Numbered from the stretch's first letter, positions 34,027-43,248 are shown. The stretch is 64,000 bases of DNA from DATBJG01 sp963790545 (GCA_963790545.1 CAWBPA010000017.1:682001-746000), one strand, 5' to 3'. The notes: generated by a model not told the origin, from the letters alone. Program-made: numbers and translations.

Positions 34027-36456
34027 TCAGGGTGCCGGCTGGTGTGTCACGCGAACGGCCACCCAGTCGAGCGAGAAGTCGCGTGACGTCGAGCTGGCCA
34101 CGCTGATGACGCGAACCCGAAAGCTCGAGTTGCCGAAGTTTCCGGACGTCCAGCTGCGGCCCCAGAGATCAGAGGCAGTGCCCAGAACGTAGCTGGCTTC
34201 GCTGGTTTTGAGCGTCGCGGTGGTCTTGGCTGTTGTCCAACTCGAGCCGCCATTCCAGGAAAGCTGGACGCACAACCGCGGCGAGCCCGAAGTCGAATCA
34301 ACCCTGGCATCGAGGCGGACCTCAATGCCTTTGATCGCGGAACTGGTGGGAATCGACAAGTTGTAGTCGTAGAACAGGTGCTTGTCCTTGCTGCTGCTCG
34401 TGCAGCTCGAGCTGCTGCTGCTCGAGCCGCTGTTGGTGTCCACGGCAAAGAGCCCATCATCGGCATAGGCGTTTGTGCGGTTGCTCTCAAAGCCGTTTCT
34501 GTCGCCTGCGCTGCTGCTAACCGGGGCATTCGCCGTCGGGCTTTGAAGTCCTGTGGTGAGGGGGCCGGAGGTCACGGTGATTGAAACCGTCGCGGGGTCA
34601 CTCGCGACCGATCCATCACTCACGCGAAATTCAAAGCTGTCAGAACCGGCGTAACCATTTGCAGGCGTATAGACTTGGTTCGCGCCAGTTCCGCTCAGCG
34701 TGCCATGCGACGGTGATGTGGAGATTTCGTAATCGAGCAAATCACCATCCGGGTCAGACCCCGTCAGCGTGATTGACCGCGTGGTGTTTGTGGGTGTCGT
34801 CACAGTCTGACTGGCCGCGCTCGGAGCGTCGTTCACCGGAATGACCGTCACGCTGACCTTCGCCGTACTTCGACCTCCCTTCCCGTCGCTAATCGTATAA
34901 GTGAAGTTGCTCAGGCCATGGAAATTAGCCTGGGGCACGTATGTCACGGTCCTGCCGGCGTTGATGGTGACCGTGCCATTAGTCGGCTGCGTCACCGAGG
35001 TCACCGTCAGCATGTCGCCGTCCGAGCCGCCGCCGTCAGGGTCGCTGTCGTTCGTCAGAACCTCGATCTCTATCGCCGGTGTGTCTTCGTTTGTTTCGAT
35101 CTGATCATCTACGGCATCTGGCGGCGTGTTCCCGCTGCCGGATCCTTTCACAATCGTGAAGGTATCGCCTACCGTCCCGCCCGATCGGAGGAAGGTTGCA
35201 TCGAGCCGATTCTCATCGACGTCGACCACCAACGATCCCAGCACGCTCATCGACACAAACATGGCCGGATGATCGAACGTACCACCGCTCGTCTTGCCAG
35301 AACTGCCGGCAACCGTATAGACGGCCCCCTTGTGAGACGCCGGCCCGAGATTTGGCTTTTCATACACGCCGTCGCCGTTCTCACGGCCATCTCCGCCGTT
35401 CAGAATCATGTCGGACGTCAACGTGTTCGATGCACCATAGTGCCCGTCGAGCAGAAACGACCGCTCGTACGAATGGCTGTGGCCGGAAAGCACGAGATCC
35501 ACACCGTGGTCTTCGAGAATTGGAAGTGCGTACTGCCGCATCTGTCTGAGGGCCGTATCGGAATCGGAGTCGTGGGACCCTTTCGAATAGGGCGGATGGT
35601 GCCAGAATGCAATGAGCCAGTCTTGAGTCGTAGCCTCCAGATCCGCGCGAAGCCAGGTCATCATCGCGCCATTCGGTGAGCGGTCGGAGTCGAATGAATC
35701 CATCACGACGAAGTGAATGTTGCCGTAATCGAAGGAATAGTACGCCTCCGTCCCGGAGGGCATTCCGCCGGCTTCGCCGCTCTTCGGCAAGCTGAAGATG
35801 TTGTAGTAGGGCCCGCTCTGCGTACCGGAGTTCGCGGAACTTCCATCGTGGTTGCCAAGCGTTGGCCACAGCACCGATTTGCGCAGCATCTCGGGGTACA
35901 TGTTGAACACCGCCGCCTGGTACTCGCTGTCCGTCCCACTGCTATACGCGTTGTCGCCAAGCATGAGCCACAGATCGGTGTGTCGCGATCCAGTGAATGC
36001 GTAGTACGCATCTCGAACGGCCCGCGCACTGGAGTTCGCGCTGCCGGAATCGCCCAGGACCCAGATACGCGTGGGCTTTGAGGCCCCAGTCTCTGGAGAC
36101 GTCACAAAGAAGTAACTCGCAGTACCGCCGGCGAGGATCTGTGCGTTCGTACCAACAGCGTAGTAGTAGACCGTATCGGGGAGAAGGCCCGACAGCGTCA
36201 CCTGATGCTCGATCGTCGAGTCCGAGTTACCCTCAATCCCGGTGAAACAATCCGGCATGTCGAAGCAGAGACCGAAACTGACCCGACTCTCGGTTGGCAC
36301 ATCGGTGCGCCAACGCACCACGACCTGGGTGGGGGATCCCATCTGCAAGTAGGGACCGCGTGTGACCGTGGCTGCGTCGGCACCCGGCACACCGAGTGCA
36401 AGCCCAATCAGCAACACGATCACAGATCCGGTGCGGCGTCGATTGGAAGCGTTCAT
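34027..36456 (-). CDS. Secreted calcineurin-like metallophosphoesterase with Ig/cadherin-like repeats
   Basis: This 809-residue protein starts at ATG 36456. After a signal peptide (VIVLLIGLALGVPGADA) come a fibronectin-like purple-acid-phosphatase N-domain (TRGPYLQMGSPTQVVVRWRT) and a metallophosphoesterase domain with all metal motifs: VLGDSGSANSS, LMLGDNAYSS, TLGNHDGSS, AFWHHPPYSKG and LVLSGHSHSYER. Two cadherin/Ig-like repeats follow (DPDGGGSDGDMLTVTS, FTYTISDGKGGRSTAKVSVT and DSFEFRVSDGSVASDP), then a serine-rich linker and a C-terminal beta domain ending DWVAVRVTHQPAP. It probably releases phosphate from organic esters outside the cell. The frame extends upstream to 36741, without a ribosome site. 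Confidence 0.9.
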   Translation of the reverse strand: MNASNRRRTGSVIVLLIGLALGVPGADAATVTRGPYLQMGSPTQVVVRWRTDVPTESRVSFGLCFDMPDCFTGIEGNSDSTIEHQVTLSGLLPDTVYYYAVGTNAQILAGGTASYFFVTSPETGASKPTRIWVLGDSGSANSSARAVRDAYYAFTGSRHTDLWLMLGDNAYSSGTDSEYQAAVFNMYPEMLRKSVLWPTLGNHDGSSANSGTQSGPYYNIFSLPKSGEAGGMPSGTEAYYSFDYGNIHFVVMDSFDSDRSPNGAMMTWLRADLEATTQDWLIAFWHHPPYSKGSHDSDSDTALRQMRQYALPILEDHGVDLVLSGHSHSYERSFLLDGHYGASNTLTSDMILNGGDGRENGDGVYEKPNLGPASHKGAVYTVAGSSGKTSGGTFDHPAMFVSMSVLGSLVVDVDENRLDATFLRSGGTVGDTFTIVKGSGSGNTPPDAVDDQIETNEDTPAIEIEVLTNDSDPDGGGSDGDMLTVTSVTQPTNGTVTINAGRTVTYVPQANFHGLSNFTYTISDGKGGRSTAKVSVTVIPVNDAPSAASQTVTTPTNTTRSITLTGSDPDGDLLDYEISTSPSHGTLSGTGANQVYTPANGYAGSDSFEFRVSDGSVASDPATVSITVTSGPLTTGLQSPTANAPVSSSAGDRNGFESNRTNAYADDGLFAVDTNSGSSSSSSSCTSSSKDKHLFYDYNLSIPTSSAIKGIEVRLDARVDSTSGSPRLCVQLSWNGGSSWTTAKTTATLKTSEASYVLGTASDLWGRSWTSGNFGNSSFRVRVISVASSTSRDFSLDWVAVRVTHQPAP

Positions 36457-36514
36457 GACTGCCTCGATACGTCTAAGTAATCTTGTAGAGGCGGGTCTTT
36501 GGATCCGCCGATTG

Positions 36515-37375
36515 CTACTGCGGAAGTCGATCCAGTGTGCGGCGCAGACGCGCTTCGAGCTCCAGCGTTGCTCGCGTTCCTCGGTAGCGCGGCGAGAGCG
36601 CGTCGATCGCAGCCAGGGCTTTCTCGTAGGCCGCGCGAGCGTCCTGCGCTCTTCCGCCCTGTTCCAGGATTTCGCCGCGGCGTGTGAGCCAGGCCTCCGG
36701 ACGATGGGATTGCTGCGTGGCGATGGAGTCCAATCTGGCAAGTGCGGCCTCGGTGCGGCCGATCGTCAGCTCCAGTTCGATCGCATAGAGCTGAAGTGTC
36801 GCCAACGGGCCCAGTCCAACCAGCCCTTCGTCGAGTCCCCGAAGGGCCTCAGGCACAAAACTCCGCCCCCGTGCGGCAACGAGCCGCGCACGCTGGAAGT
36901 AATAGTCGGGATTCGGATGGCCCAGCCGCGCCAGGTCGTCGATCGCACGCGTGTAGTCGGCAACACTGGCCTCCAACTGACCGAGTTGCGCATGCACGCG
37001 GGCCCGGGATATCAGCGCGTCTGTGTGATGGGGCTGGCGAACGAGATACCGATCGAGCGCCTGCTTTGCCGAGCTCAACTGGCCAGCTTGGAACAGCGTC
37101 TTGCCACGCGCCAGGTCGATGATGCTGAGACCGGGATTCAGTTGACCGGCGCGCTGAAAGTCACTGAGTGCGGCTTCCCAGTCACCGTGTTCACCGAGAA
37201 GCTCGCCGCGCATGACGTAGAGACCGGCGTTGCCGGGGGCTCGGCTGATCTGCTCGGTCAGCGCATTGATTTGTTCGTGGACCGCGCCGTGCGCCTCCGC
37301 GGACACTGGAGACACTATGGCGAACAGAGGAAGAAGCAACAGCCAGCTCCGACCTGCCCGTCGCGCGCAGCGCAA
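36515..37375 (-). CDS. Exported TPR-repeat protein
   Basis: The protein has 286 residues from TTG 37375, chosen because AAAGGAGCG precedes it by a good distance. A signal peptide (SWLLLLPLFAIVSPVSAEA) is followed by TPR-like helical repeats (YVMRGELLGEHGDWEAALSD, ALISRARVHAQLGQLEASVA, AWLTRRGEILEQGGRAQDAR). It probably acts as a protein-interaction scaffold in the periplasm. It lies downstream of no obvious operon partner, but a TTACTCCG palindrome lies about 135 bases upstream. Confidence 0.82.
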   Translation of the reverse strand: MRCARRAGRSWLLLLPLFAIVSPVSAEAHGAVHEQINALTEQISRAPGNAGLYVMRGELLGEHGDWEAALSDFQRAGQLNPGLSIIDLARGKTLFQAGQLSSAKQALDRYLVRQPHHTDALISRARVHAQLGQLEASVADYTRAIDDLARLGHPNPDYYFQRARLVAARGRSFVPEALRGLDEGLVGLGPLATLQLYAIELELTIGRTEAALARLDSIATQQSHRPEAWLTRRGEILEQGGRAQDARAAYEKALAAIDALSPRYRGTRATLELEARLRRTLDRLPQ

Positions 37376-37508
37376 GGAAGCGCTCCTTTATTGATAAGCC
37401 GGAGTGGGCGCGTATCTGCTTCGGATCAGCTGTGAATAGAAATGGGCGAAAGAGGCCGCAAAAGCGCTGAAGCTTAGAGGAGTACTCCGTTCAAGTCAAC
37501 CGAATCGT

Positions 37509-37526
37509 TTACTCCGAACGGAGTAA
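37509..37526. promoter_or_regulatory. Palindrome TTACTCCG-AA-CGGAGTAA, possible operator
   Basis: This perfect 18-base palindrome lies in the gap upstream of the TPR gene, and a half-like ACTCCGTTC sits about 25 bases to its left (37482-37490). Such spacing of a full and a half site is typical of repressor binding, but the palindrome is also followed by no T-run and could be a weak terminator of the gene at 37599-37967. Confidence 0.4.
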
Positions 37527-37598
37527 CCCTGAGGGTGAGTTGTTAGGTCGTTCGCCTGATGTGTCAGAGCCACCAGGCGACTGGACCGCAAACGCCGC

Positions 37599-37967
37599 TT
37601 ATTTCTTCACCAGCAGCAGCGCCGCCAGAAGCTCGTCGGCCGCATCGTCAATCTCGTGGGCTGGGTTTTGCCGGCAGTAGTTCGTGATCCAAGGCACGAT
37701 CTCCGCTTCCGCCATACGGCTGAACTCCATGCCGACACCGCGGGCTGCGCTGGCACCGCTGACGAATCCATGAATCCACGATTTAAGCGCAAACTTCATG
37801 TAGAAGTCGTTCGAGCCTGCCCCAACTTCGGCGTCAAAGTAATCCGCCCAGGCGCCACACGTGGTCAACGTAGCAATGCCGTACACCATACGGTCCCGGG
37901 CGGCCTTGGGCTGCTGGGGCGTCAGGATTAGCAGCACGAACATCAGTGCAAGAATTCTTCGGGTCAT
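37599..37967 (-). CDS. Small exported protein with two cysteines
   Basis: A 122-residue product starts at ATG 37967. The signal peptide (ILALMFVLLILTPQQPKAA) precedes TTCGAWADYFDAE, FALKSWIHGFVSGASAARG and EIVPWITNYCRQNPAHEIDD, then a helical end. The arrangement (cysteine near the start, GxVSG, WI-x-NYC-x-x-NP, alpha-helical tail) resembles HdeA/Rap1a-like small periplasmic proteins, but that assignment is tentative. Confidence 0.6.
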   Translation of the reverse strand: MTRRILALMFVLLILTPQQPKAARDRMVYGIATLTTCGAWADYFDAEVGAGSNDFYMKFALKSWIHGFVSGASAARGVGMEFSRMAEAEIVPWITNYCRQNPAHEIDDAADELLAALLLVKK

Positions 37968-38005
37968 CGTCACTCTCAGCAACTCCCTTCACTCGATCGG
38001 GCCAA

Positions 38006-38060
38006 AAGGTCAAAGGTCGTACCTTTGACCTTTGACCTTTGACCTTTAACCTTTGACCTT
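38006..38060. repeat. Low-complexity AAGGTCAAAGGT / ACCTTTGACC repeat
   Basis: Heptanucleotide words (CCTTTGA) repeat five or so times on the right, and the left side is their reverse complement (AAGGTCAAAGGT), so the block can fold on itself. A shorter relative, GTTCAAAGGTCAAAG, appears at about 62476-62490. Confidence 0.72.
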
Positions 38061-38071
38061 GTCTACTTCAC

Positions 38072-38941
38072 TTACCAGTGTCCCGACACCGCAAACCCCA
38101 GCCCACCGAGTTCAATTCCCAGGAACGGTGTCTTGGCCCAGTGATAGCCGACGTCTGCACTCAGTGCAAATTGCGGCACGTTCGCAAACGTGAGCTCGCC
38201 ACCACCAAACGTCATCACACCCCATCTGTTGGCGGTGACGGAGTCCACTGACGGGATCGAGCTGCTCATTCGCATACGATACAAATCAACGCCAGCTCCA
38301 AGGTACGGTCGCAGCCACACCGCGCCGGTCACGGCATCCGGCAACGAGTAGATCGCGCTCGGCGCGAACTGAAGGGACGTCACGCGATCGGCAGCAAGCG
38401 CGTCGGTGTGTCCGTATCGCGCGACCTCGAGCTGGACGCCGAGTGGTCCCTGGGACCAAGCGCGTGCGCTGGCACCAAACCCTAGCGTCGTGCCCCCAAG
38501 CCGGCCTCCGAGGCCGATGGTGTGGGTTGGCGTGGCTACGTACGTCGGACGCGGCGACAGCGGCCGCTGGGCGGCCGTTGAGCCGCTGTCAGCCGGTGTG
38601 CTCGTCCGAGTGGGCACAGGGTCGGCAGCGGGTCGTGAACTGAAGACCTGCGTACGCTTCGGATCCGACGCTGAACGGCCAGCGATTGACCCGGCGCTCA
38701 CGTGCACGTAGCCCGCACCTTCCTGAACATCCGGCCACGAAACCCTGACCCAGCTTCCGAGTTCACGCGTGACCTCGAGCCTGGTACCGCGTGGGGCCTT
38801 ACCAATCACAGGACTCCCGTTGCTCGGACTCCTGTGGACATCGGCCGAGGAGACGTTCACCGTCAGCTCCGGATTCTGCGCGAGGAGCGACGATGAACTG
38901 AGAAGAAGAATCACGGCGACGGCCACGACATGACGAATCAT
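38072..38941 (-). CDS. Outer-membrane protein with SH3-like domain
   Basis: This 289-residue protein starts at ATG 38941 behind GCAGGAGG. A signal peptide (VVAVAVILLLSSSSLLAQ) is followed by a bacterial SH3 domain (ELTVNVSSADVHRSPSNGSP, GTRLEVTRELGSWVRVSWPD), a proline/serine-rich linker and a C-terminal beta-barrel-like domain (GLGGRLGGTTLGFGASARAW, YLGAGVDLYRMRMSS, FALSADVGYHWAKTP) ending FAVSGHW. It probably ties the cell wall to the outer membrane. The open frame extends to 39187 over a region without a start signal. Confidence 0.8.
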   Translation of the reverse strand: MIRHVVAVAVILLLSSSSLLAQNPELTVNVSSADVHRSPSNGSPVIGKAPRGTRLEVTRELGSWVRVSWPDVQEGAGYVHVSAGSIAGRSASDPKRTQVFSSRPAADPVPTRTSTPADSGSTAAQRPLSPRPTYVATPTHTIGLGGRLGGTTLGFGASARAWSQGPLGVQLEVARYGHTDALAADRVTSLQFAPSAIYSLPDAVTGAVWLRPYLGAGVDLYRMRMSSSIPSVDSVTANRWGVMTFGGGELTFANVPQFALSADVGYHWAKTPFLGIELGGLGFAVSGHW

Positions 38942-39238
38942 CTGGATACCTCCTGCAACCTGCGGCGGACGATCAGGTTCAAGCTGTCGTCGGGCCCGAT
39001 TGCCCTTGCCACACTCCGAACGGCGAGAACACGAACGTGATGGTCGAATCACGGTTCTGTAATCGCCGACCGCCGTATTGGCGCAGAAATAGGCCTCTAC
39101 GGCGCTTCCCGTCACGAAGAGAGCAAAGGCCGTGCTTCCCTGAACCGGAGGCGCATCAGAAATCAGGCCGGGCGCAATGCCGTGCACTTCTGTGCGATCG
39201 CATAAAATATGAATGACGAGCTGTCCACGGAGTCAATC

Positions 39239-39505
39239 ATGTGTCGCAACATTAAGACCCTCGCGAATTTTGCGCCCCCCGCAACTGATGAAGAAGTTCG
39301 GGCGTCGGCACTCCAGTTCGTTCGCAAGCTGAGCGGCTCGAATCGTCCGTCGCGCGCGAACGAACTGGCGTTCAACCAGGCCGTCGACGAAGTGACAGCG
39401 GCCGCCCATCGGCTCATTCACTCCCTGACGACAACGGCGCCGCCGCGGAATCGGGAAGAGGTGGCCAGAAAAGCCCAGGAACGAACTCGAGAGCGGTTCG
39501 TCTGA
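39239..39505 (+). CDS. DUF2277 family protein
   Basis: From ATG 39239 (GGAG upstream) the 88 residues start MCRNIKTLANFAPPATDEEV and continue RASALQFVRKLSGSNRPSRA and FNQAVDEVTAAAHRLIHSL, the DUF2277 pattern over its whole length. No signal peptide is present, so it is cytoplasmic. Its function is unknown; similar proteins occur in many bacteria as single genes. The frame could start at 39209. Confidence 0.92.
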   Translation: MCRNIKTLANFAPPATDEEVRASALQFVRKLSGSNRPSRANELAFNQAVDEVTAAAHRLIHSLTTTAPPRNREEVARKAQERTRERFV

Positions 39506-39618
39506 GCCAAGACCACGAAGAACGAACCACTAAGACACGAAGAAGAACGTCACGTTTTCGTGACCGATTCGAACGGATTCTTTGTGTTCTTCGTGACTTG
39601 TGGTTCAACGGATTTCGT
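39504..39618. repeat. 115-base structured repeat, first copy
   Basis: The sequence contains ACGAAGAACGAACCACTAAG, ACACGAAGAAGAACG, TCACGTTTTCGTGA and TTCTTTGTGTTCTTCGTGAC. The two halves are reverse-complement-like and fold into a long imperfect hairpin. It starts at the stop of the DUF2277 gene and is repeated almost exactly at 39660-39780. Confidence 0.75.
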
Positions 39619-39659
39619 CGTCGTGGTCAAAACTGAACGAGCTCGAGAACCGTTGGTTT

Positions 39660-39780
39660 GAGCCAAGCCACGAAGAACGAACCACTAAGGCACGAAGAAG
39701 AACGTCACGTTTTCGTGACCCGATTCGAACGGATTCTTTGTGTTCTTCGTGCACTTCGTGGTTCCAACGGATTTTCTTCC
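39660..39780. repeat. 115-base structured repeat, second copy
   Basis: A near-identical direct copy of 39504-39618 (differences are few single bases plus a short insertion CACTT near 39751). Together with the 40-base spacer and the tail 39781-39832 it fills the gap before the VWA gene; no gene is seen here. Confidence 0.75.
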
Positions 39781-39832
39781 GCGTGTTCTTCGTGACTGGT
39801 TCAACAAATCTTCGTGTTCTTGGTGGTTCCAT

Positions 39833-40876
39833 CTACTCGACGTAGCTGCTACGCGCCAGCACCGTGCCCTTCGCGCGGGGAAGGCGAACGTTGATCCGGT
39901 GAAGACCGGGCTTCGCGTCGGGCTTCTCCGCGAAAAGGACGTAGTGCCCCGCCAGCGCACTGACGACCCGATCGACCGCTTGTCGCGGATTCAGATACAA
40001 GCGCTCGAAGATGCCGCCGGTGTCGGCAGCCACGGCCTGTAGTCCCAGTTCGAGGGAGTGATAGTCGGCGAACGTCACGTCGAGACAGAGGAGGGTCACG
40101 CGCGCCGACTGGAGCGCATCACGCGCCGCGTCATAGTCCGGCATCAGGAACGCCCCGCCATTCGACGACATTCTTCCGAAGCCGTACCCGACCAACACGA
40201 TCGTCTTCGATCCCGGCATGGGAGCCAGGGCCTCGCCAAGCCGTTGGAGCGCTTTCTCGATGGTGTACGTGCGGCGTCCTTCGTCTTGAGAGAGCCGAGC
40301 CACGAGCGAGGGCTCGAGCCCAGGATCGATCCGCGGTGGGTTCCTGATCAGCACATCCCGGGCCATCACCTTCCGGGCCAGGGCGATATCGTGCGTGAAA
40401 TCCAGCCACATCTTGAGATGTGAGTCGAAAGAAACAACGGCCACCCGGTCGTCGGCGTCAGGCCCGCCAGAAGCGGCTCGTTGACTTGTGGCCAACGCAT
40501 CAACCCCAGGGCGCGCGAGGGCTCGTGGCTTTTCTGAACAAGGAAAACAATTGATCGCCCACCGGCGTCAGACTTCGCCGACGCCTGACAACTTTGTGGA
40601 CGCGAGAGGCGACCCATGATTGCCGCCGCCATCCACCCACTCGGCCGATTCAACGCGGACCGGTTTATCGTCGATCTCGACCTCGAACTCGCTGACATCG
40701 AGGCCGAGCACAGGTTTTCCGAAGTCGTCCACCACTCGGACGTCAATCAGAATACGAGCAACGTCAACACGCTCGCTAAAAGGTTGAGGGGCGGGTACAC
40801 GCTCCTGACCGAGCAGAGGACACGCGAGACAGATCGTCGAGACGACGCCGATCACCCGACGCGGCAGGGAGGCCAT
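39833..40876 (-). CDS. VWFA-related acidobacterial domain protein, two frameshifts
   Basis: The gene starts at ATG 40876 with a leader (VIGVVSTICLACPLLGQ) followed by ILIDVRVVDDFGKPVLGLDV, typical of the VWFA-related acidobacterial domain (TIGR03436). Reading then moves to a second frame (GGRSIVFLVQKSHEPSRALG) and a third (DDRVAVVSFDSHLKMWLDFT, SKTIVLVGYGFGRMSSNGGA) ending RAKGTVLARSSYVE. Breaks lie near 40577-40582 and 40453. Joined, it is about 345 residues with a complete VWA fold (DxSxS-type region replaced by FLVQK). It is probably a periplasmic protein-interaction domain. Confidence 0.8.
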
Positions 40877-40961
40877 GAGATTCGCTCATGGCCATTGTAC
40901 GCCTCACCTGTCCTTGACGTCGCAATGCGCGGGCTTACTTACTGTCGGAAACTCGACCCGA

Positions 40962-41387
40962 TCAAAACAGTACAGTGACGTCGACGATCGTTTGCGTCTT
41001 CGGATTGAGGATCACGGCATGTCCATCGATGACGCCGCGCTGGTATCCGATCGGCAGCGAAACCAACTGACGCTCGAGGATGACCGGAAATGGCTGCAAT
41101 TTCTTTTGCCAACCTCTCGGCAGCCGGCCGGTTCGCACCATCTTCTTCTGGAGCCCTGGAGGGAGCCCGTAGTAGACGGGCGCATAGTGTTCGCGAATCA
41201 CCCGCGCTTCGTGTCGAGAAAAGACCACGTGGATTTCAGCCCCGCGGTCACCTCGCTCGTCAACCACGTGCTGGTACTTTGAGTGTTTCTTTGCCTTCTG
41301 ATCATCGGGCCGGCCTGCCTGTATCGGGCTGCTCGCAATCAATAACACCGCCATCGTGCTCGTGAGCGTTCTCGTCATGGTTTTCAT
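40962..41387 (-). CDS. Exported hypothetical protein (RcnB-like end)
   Basis: The 141-residue protein starts at ATG 41387 behind GGAGG. A signal peptide (TSTMAVLLIASSPIQA) is followed by a charged spacer and IHVVFSRHEARVIREHYAPV, then LPPGLQKKMVRTGRLPRGWQ and IGYQRGVIDGHAVILNPKTQ with a final DVTVLF. The LPPGLxKK pattern is common in short secreted proteins of Acidobacteriota and recalls RcnB-like/DUF1236-type domains. Its function is unknown. Confidence 0.72.
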   Translation of the reverse strand: MKTMTRTLTSTMAVLLIASSPIQAGRPDDQKAKKHSKYQHVVDERGDRGAEIHVVFSRHEARVIREHYAPVYYGLPPGLQKKMVRTGRLPRGWQKKLQPFPVILERQLVSLPIGYQRGVIDGHAVILNPKTQTIVDVTVLF

Positions 41388-41595
41388 GGGGCCTCCAGCG
41401 CTGGTTCAGGGCAACTTGCAAACTTATGGCAAGGGTCCTGCCAGGCCGGGTGGTGGTGACGCCACCGTTAACCGACGAGGAGCCACCACTTACGAACCGC
41501 TGGCTACGGCCACGCACATTGACCTCAGGCAAGACGCGCCGTCGACGCGTCAGGATGGTAATCAGGTCGTCAAATCTTGGATAAGCTATGGCGCG

Positions 41596-42273
41596 ATGTT
41601 TGCGCTCGATCAAGTGGTGCCGTGGGGCCGCTCGTTTGACGAGTATCGGCGGATGTTCGCGCTGAGAGAGGCCGACCTCCAGACGAGCATCCTGGGGTGC
41701 GCCGACGGACCTGCGAGCTTCAACGCCGAAGCGACGCGGCGTGGGACGCGCGTGACTTCCTGCGATCCGCTCTACCGGTTCAATCGCGGACAAATCCGCG
41801 AACGGATTGCGGCAACCTCCGATCAGGTGCTCGACCAGACCCGGCAAAACGTCGGCGAATTCGTGTGGACCGAGATTCGATCCGTTGACGACTTACGGTC
41901 CGCTCGCATGCGGGCGATGGATGCGTTTCTCGAAGATTACGACCGAGGACTCCGCGAAGGGCGGTACGTCCTGGGTGAGCTTCCCGCGCTCCCCTTTCGA
42001 GATCGCGCATTTGAACTGGCCGTGTGTTCGCATTTCCTGTTCCTCTATTCGGATCACCTCGACGCAGCGTTTCACCGCGCCGCGCTTCTGGAATTGTGCC
42101 GGGTCGCCCGAGAGGTTCGAATCTTCCCATTGCTCGCACTGGGAACTCGACCCTCACCTCACGTGCCCGGTATCGAAGAGCACTTCACGCAGATGGGCTA
42201 TCACGTGTCGCTCGAACGGGTGCCGTACGAATTTCAACGGGGTGCCAATCAGATGATGCGGATTCGCCGCTGA
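41596..42273 (+). CDS. SAM-dependent methyltransferase-like protein
   Basis: From ATG 41596 it encodes about 225 residues: FALDQVVPWGRSFDEYRRMF, the nucleotide-binding region ILGCADGPASFNAEATRRGT followed by VTSCDPLYRFN, then ELPALPFRDRAFELAVCSHF (motif IV-like) and REVRIFPLLALGTRPSPHVP. The GxxxGxFN-like loop (GCADGPASFN) and the acid in TSCDPLY are as in class I methyltransferases. The frame extends to 41356, but that part overlaps the divergent gene. The acceptor is unknown; the next gene downstream is a second methyltransferase. Confidence 0.75.
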   Translation: MFALDQVVPWGRSFDEYRRMFALREADLQTSILGCADGPASFNAEATRRGTRVTSCDPLYRFNRGQIRERIAATSDQVLDQTRQNVGEFVWTEIRSVDDLRSARMRAMDAFLEDYDRGLREGRYVLGELPALPFRDRAFELAVCSHFLFLYSDHLDAAFHRAALLELCRVAREVRIFPLLALGTRPSPHVPGIEEHFTQMGYHVSLERVPYEFQRGANQMMRIRR

Positions 42274-42293
42274 CGGATGTCGAGGTATCGCTC

Positions 42294-43101
42294 ATGACAA
42301 AGATCCGGGGAGTCGTGCTGGCGGTGATCGGTGCTGCGGTGCTTGGCATGGTGGTGTGGCAAGTGCAGCGCGCCCGACAGCGAGACACGCGCGTGGCGCT
42401 GCTGGCAGAATTGCAGCCGGTCGTGCTGAAAAACTGCGCCTTGAAACGGTTTGGCAGCGTGAACGATGGCGGTTACCTGCTGTGCGACAACCTGAGCGAG
42501 GGCATCGGATCCGCGTATTCCTACGGGGTCGGCCTGAACGACGAGTTCGGGTGCGACATCGCGAAACGATACAGCGTGGCGGTTCACCAGTACGACTGCT
42601 TCGATCCCGGCCGCCCGACATGCGACGGCGGCAGGTTCGTGTTTCACAAGGAATGCATTGGTCCGCAAACCGGAGCGCGACGAAGCCCGGCGCGTCTTTG
42701 ACACGCTGCAGAATCAGATCGCCAAGAACCACGACACCGGCAAACGGCTCATCGTGAAAATTGACGTCGAAGGGGCCGAATGGGATTCTCTACTGGCCAC
42801 CCCGGACGCCGTGCTGGACCAAATCGATCAGATGCCCATGGAGCTGCATGGCGCGAACGAACAGCGCTTTCTCGAGGTCGTGCGGCGGCTGAAACAAAAG
42901 TTCTATCTGGTCAACCTGCACTTCAACAATTATTCGTGCATGCCGCAGCTGGATCCGATGCCCGCCTGGGCGTATCAGGTGCTCTGGGTCAACAAGCGAA
43001 TCGGTATTCTTGACGAATCAGCACCCACTCCAGCGCCCGTCAGCGCGTTGAACGCGCCTGACGGGGCCGGGATTCCGGACTGTCAGCTCAAAGCAGGGTG
43101 A
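42294..43101 (+). CDS. FkbM-family methyltransferase, membrane-anchored, one frameshift
   Basis: ATG 42294 follows GAGG. A membrane anchor (RGVVLAVIGAAVLGMVVWQV) precedes the FkbM-like domain: SVNDGGYLLCDNLSEGIGSA, YSYGVGLNDEFGCDIAKRYS, VHQYDCFDPG, then in the second frame FDTLQNQIAKNHDTGKRLIV, KIDVEGAEWDSLL, MELHGANEQRFLEVV and YQVLWVNKRIG. The break is near 42668-42672; removing one base of CAAACCGGAG joins the frames. KIDVEGAEW is the family hallmark. It probably methylates a sugar or peptide; it begins 21 bases after the previous methyltransferase gene. Confidence 0.82.
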
Positions 43102-43127
43102 AGGCCTTACCACCGAGGTCACAGCTC

Positions 43128-43248
43128 TGCTGAACCACGAAGCGCACTGGAGTAAAACCAACAAAACCACAAAGACACGAGGCCACACGTAAGGCAGAAA
43201 CCTTCGTGCTCTAGTGTCTTAGTGGTTTATCCGTTCTTCGCGTGTGTC
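43128..43248. repeat. Word-like intergenic repeat (CACGAAG/CTTCGTG)
   Basis: GAACCACGAAGCGCACTGG, ACCACAAAGACACGAGGCC and the right-hand CCTTCGTGCTCTAGTGTCTT with AGTGGTTTATCCGTTCTTCG form imperfect complementary arms between two convergent genes. The wording is shared with 39504-39832. Confidence 0.6.

Noticed and set aside
39504..39832. Possible CRISPR array
   Set aside because: There are only two copies of a long self-complementary unit and no regular short repeats with unique spacers.
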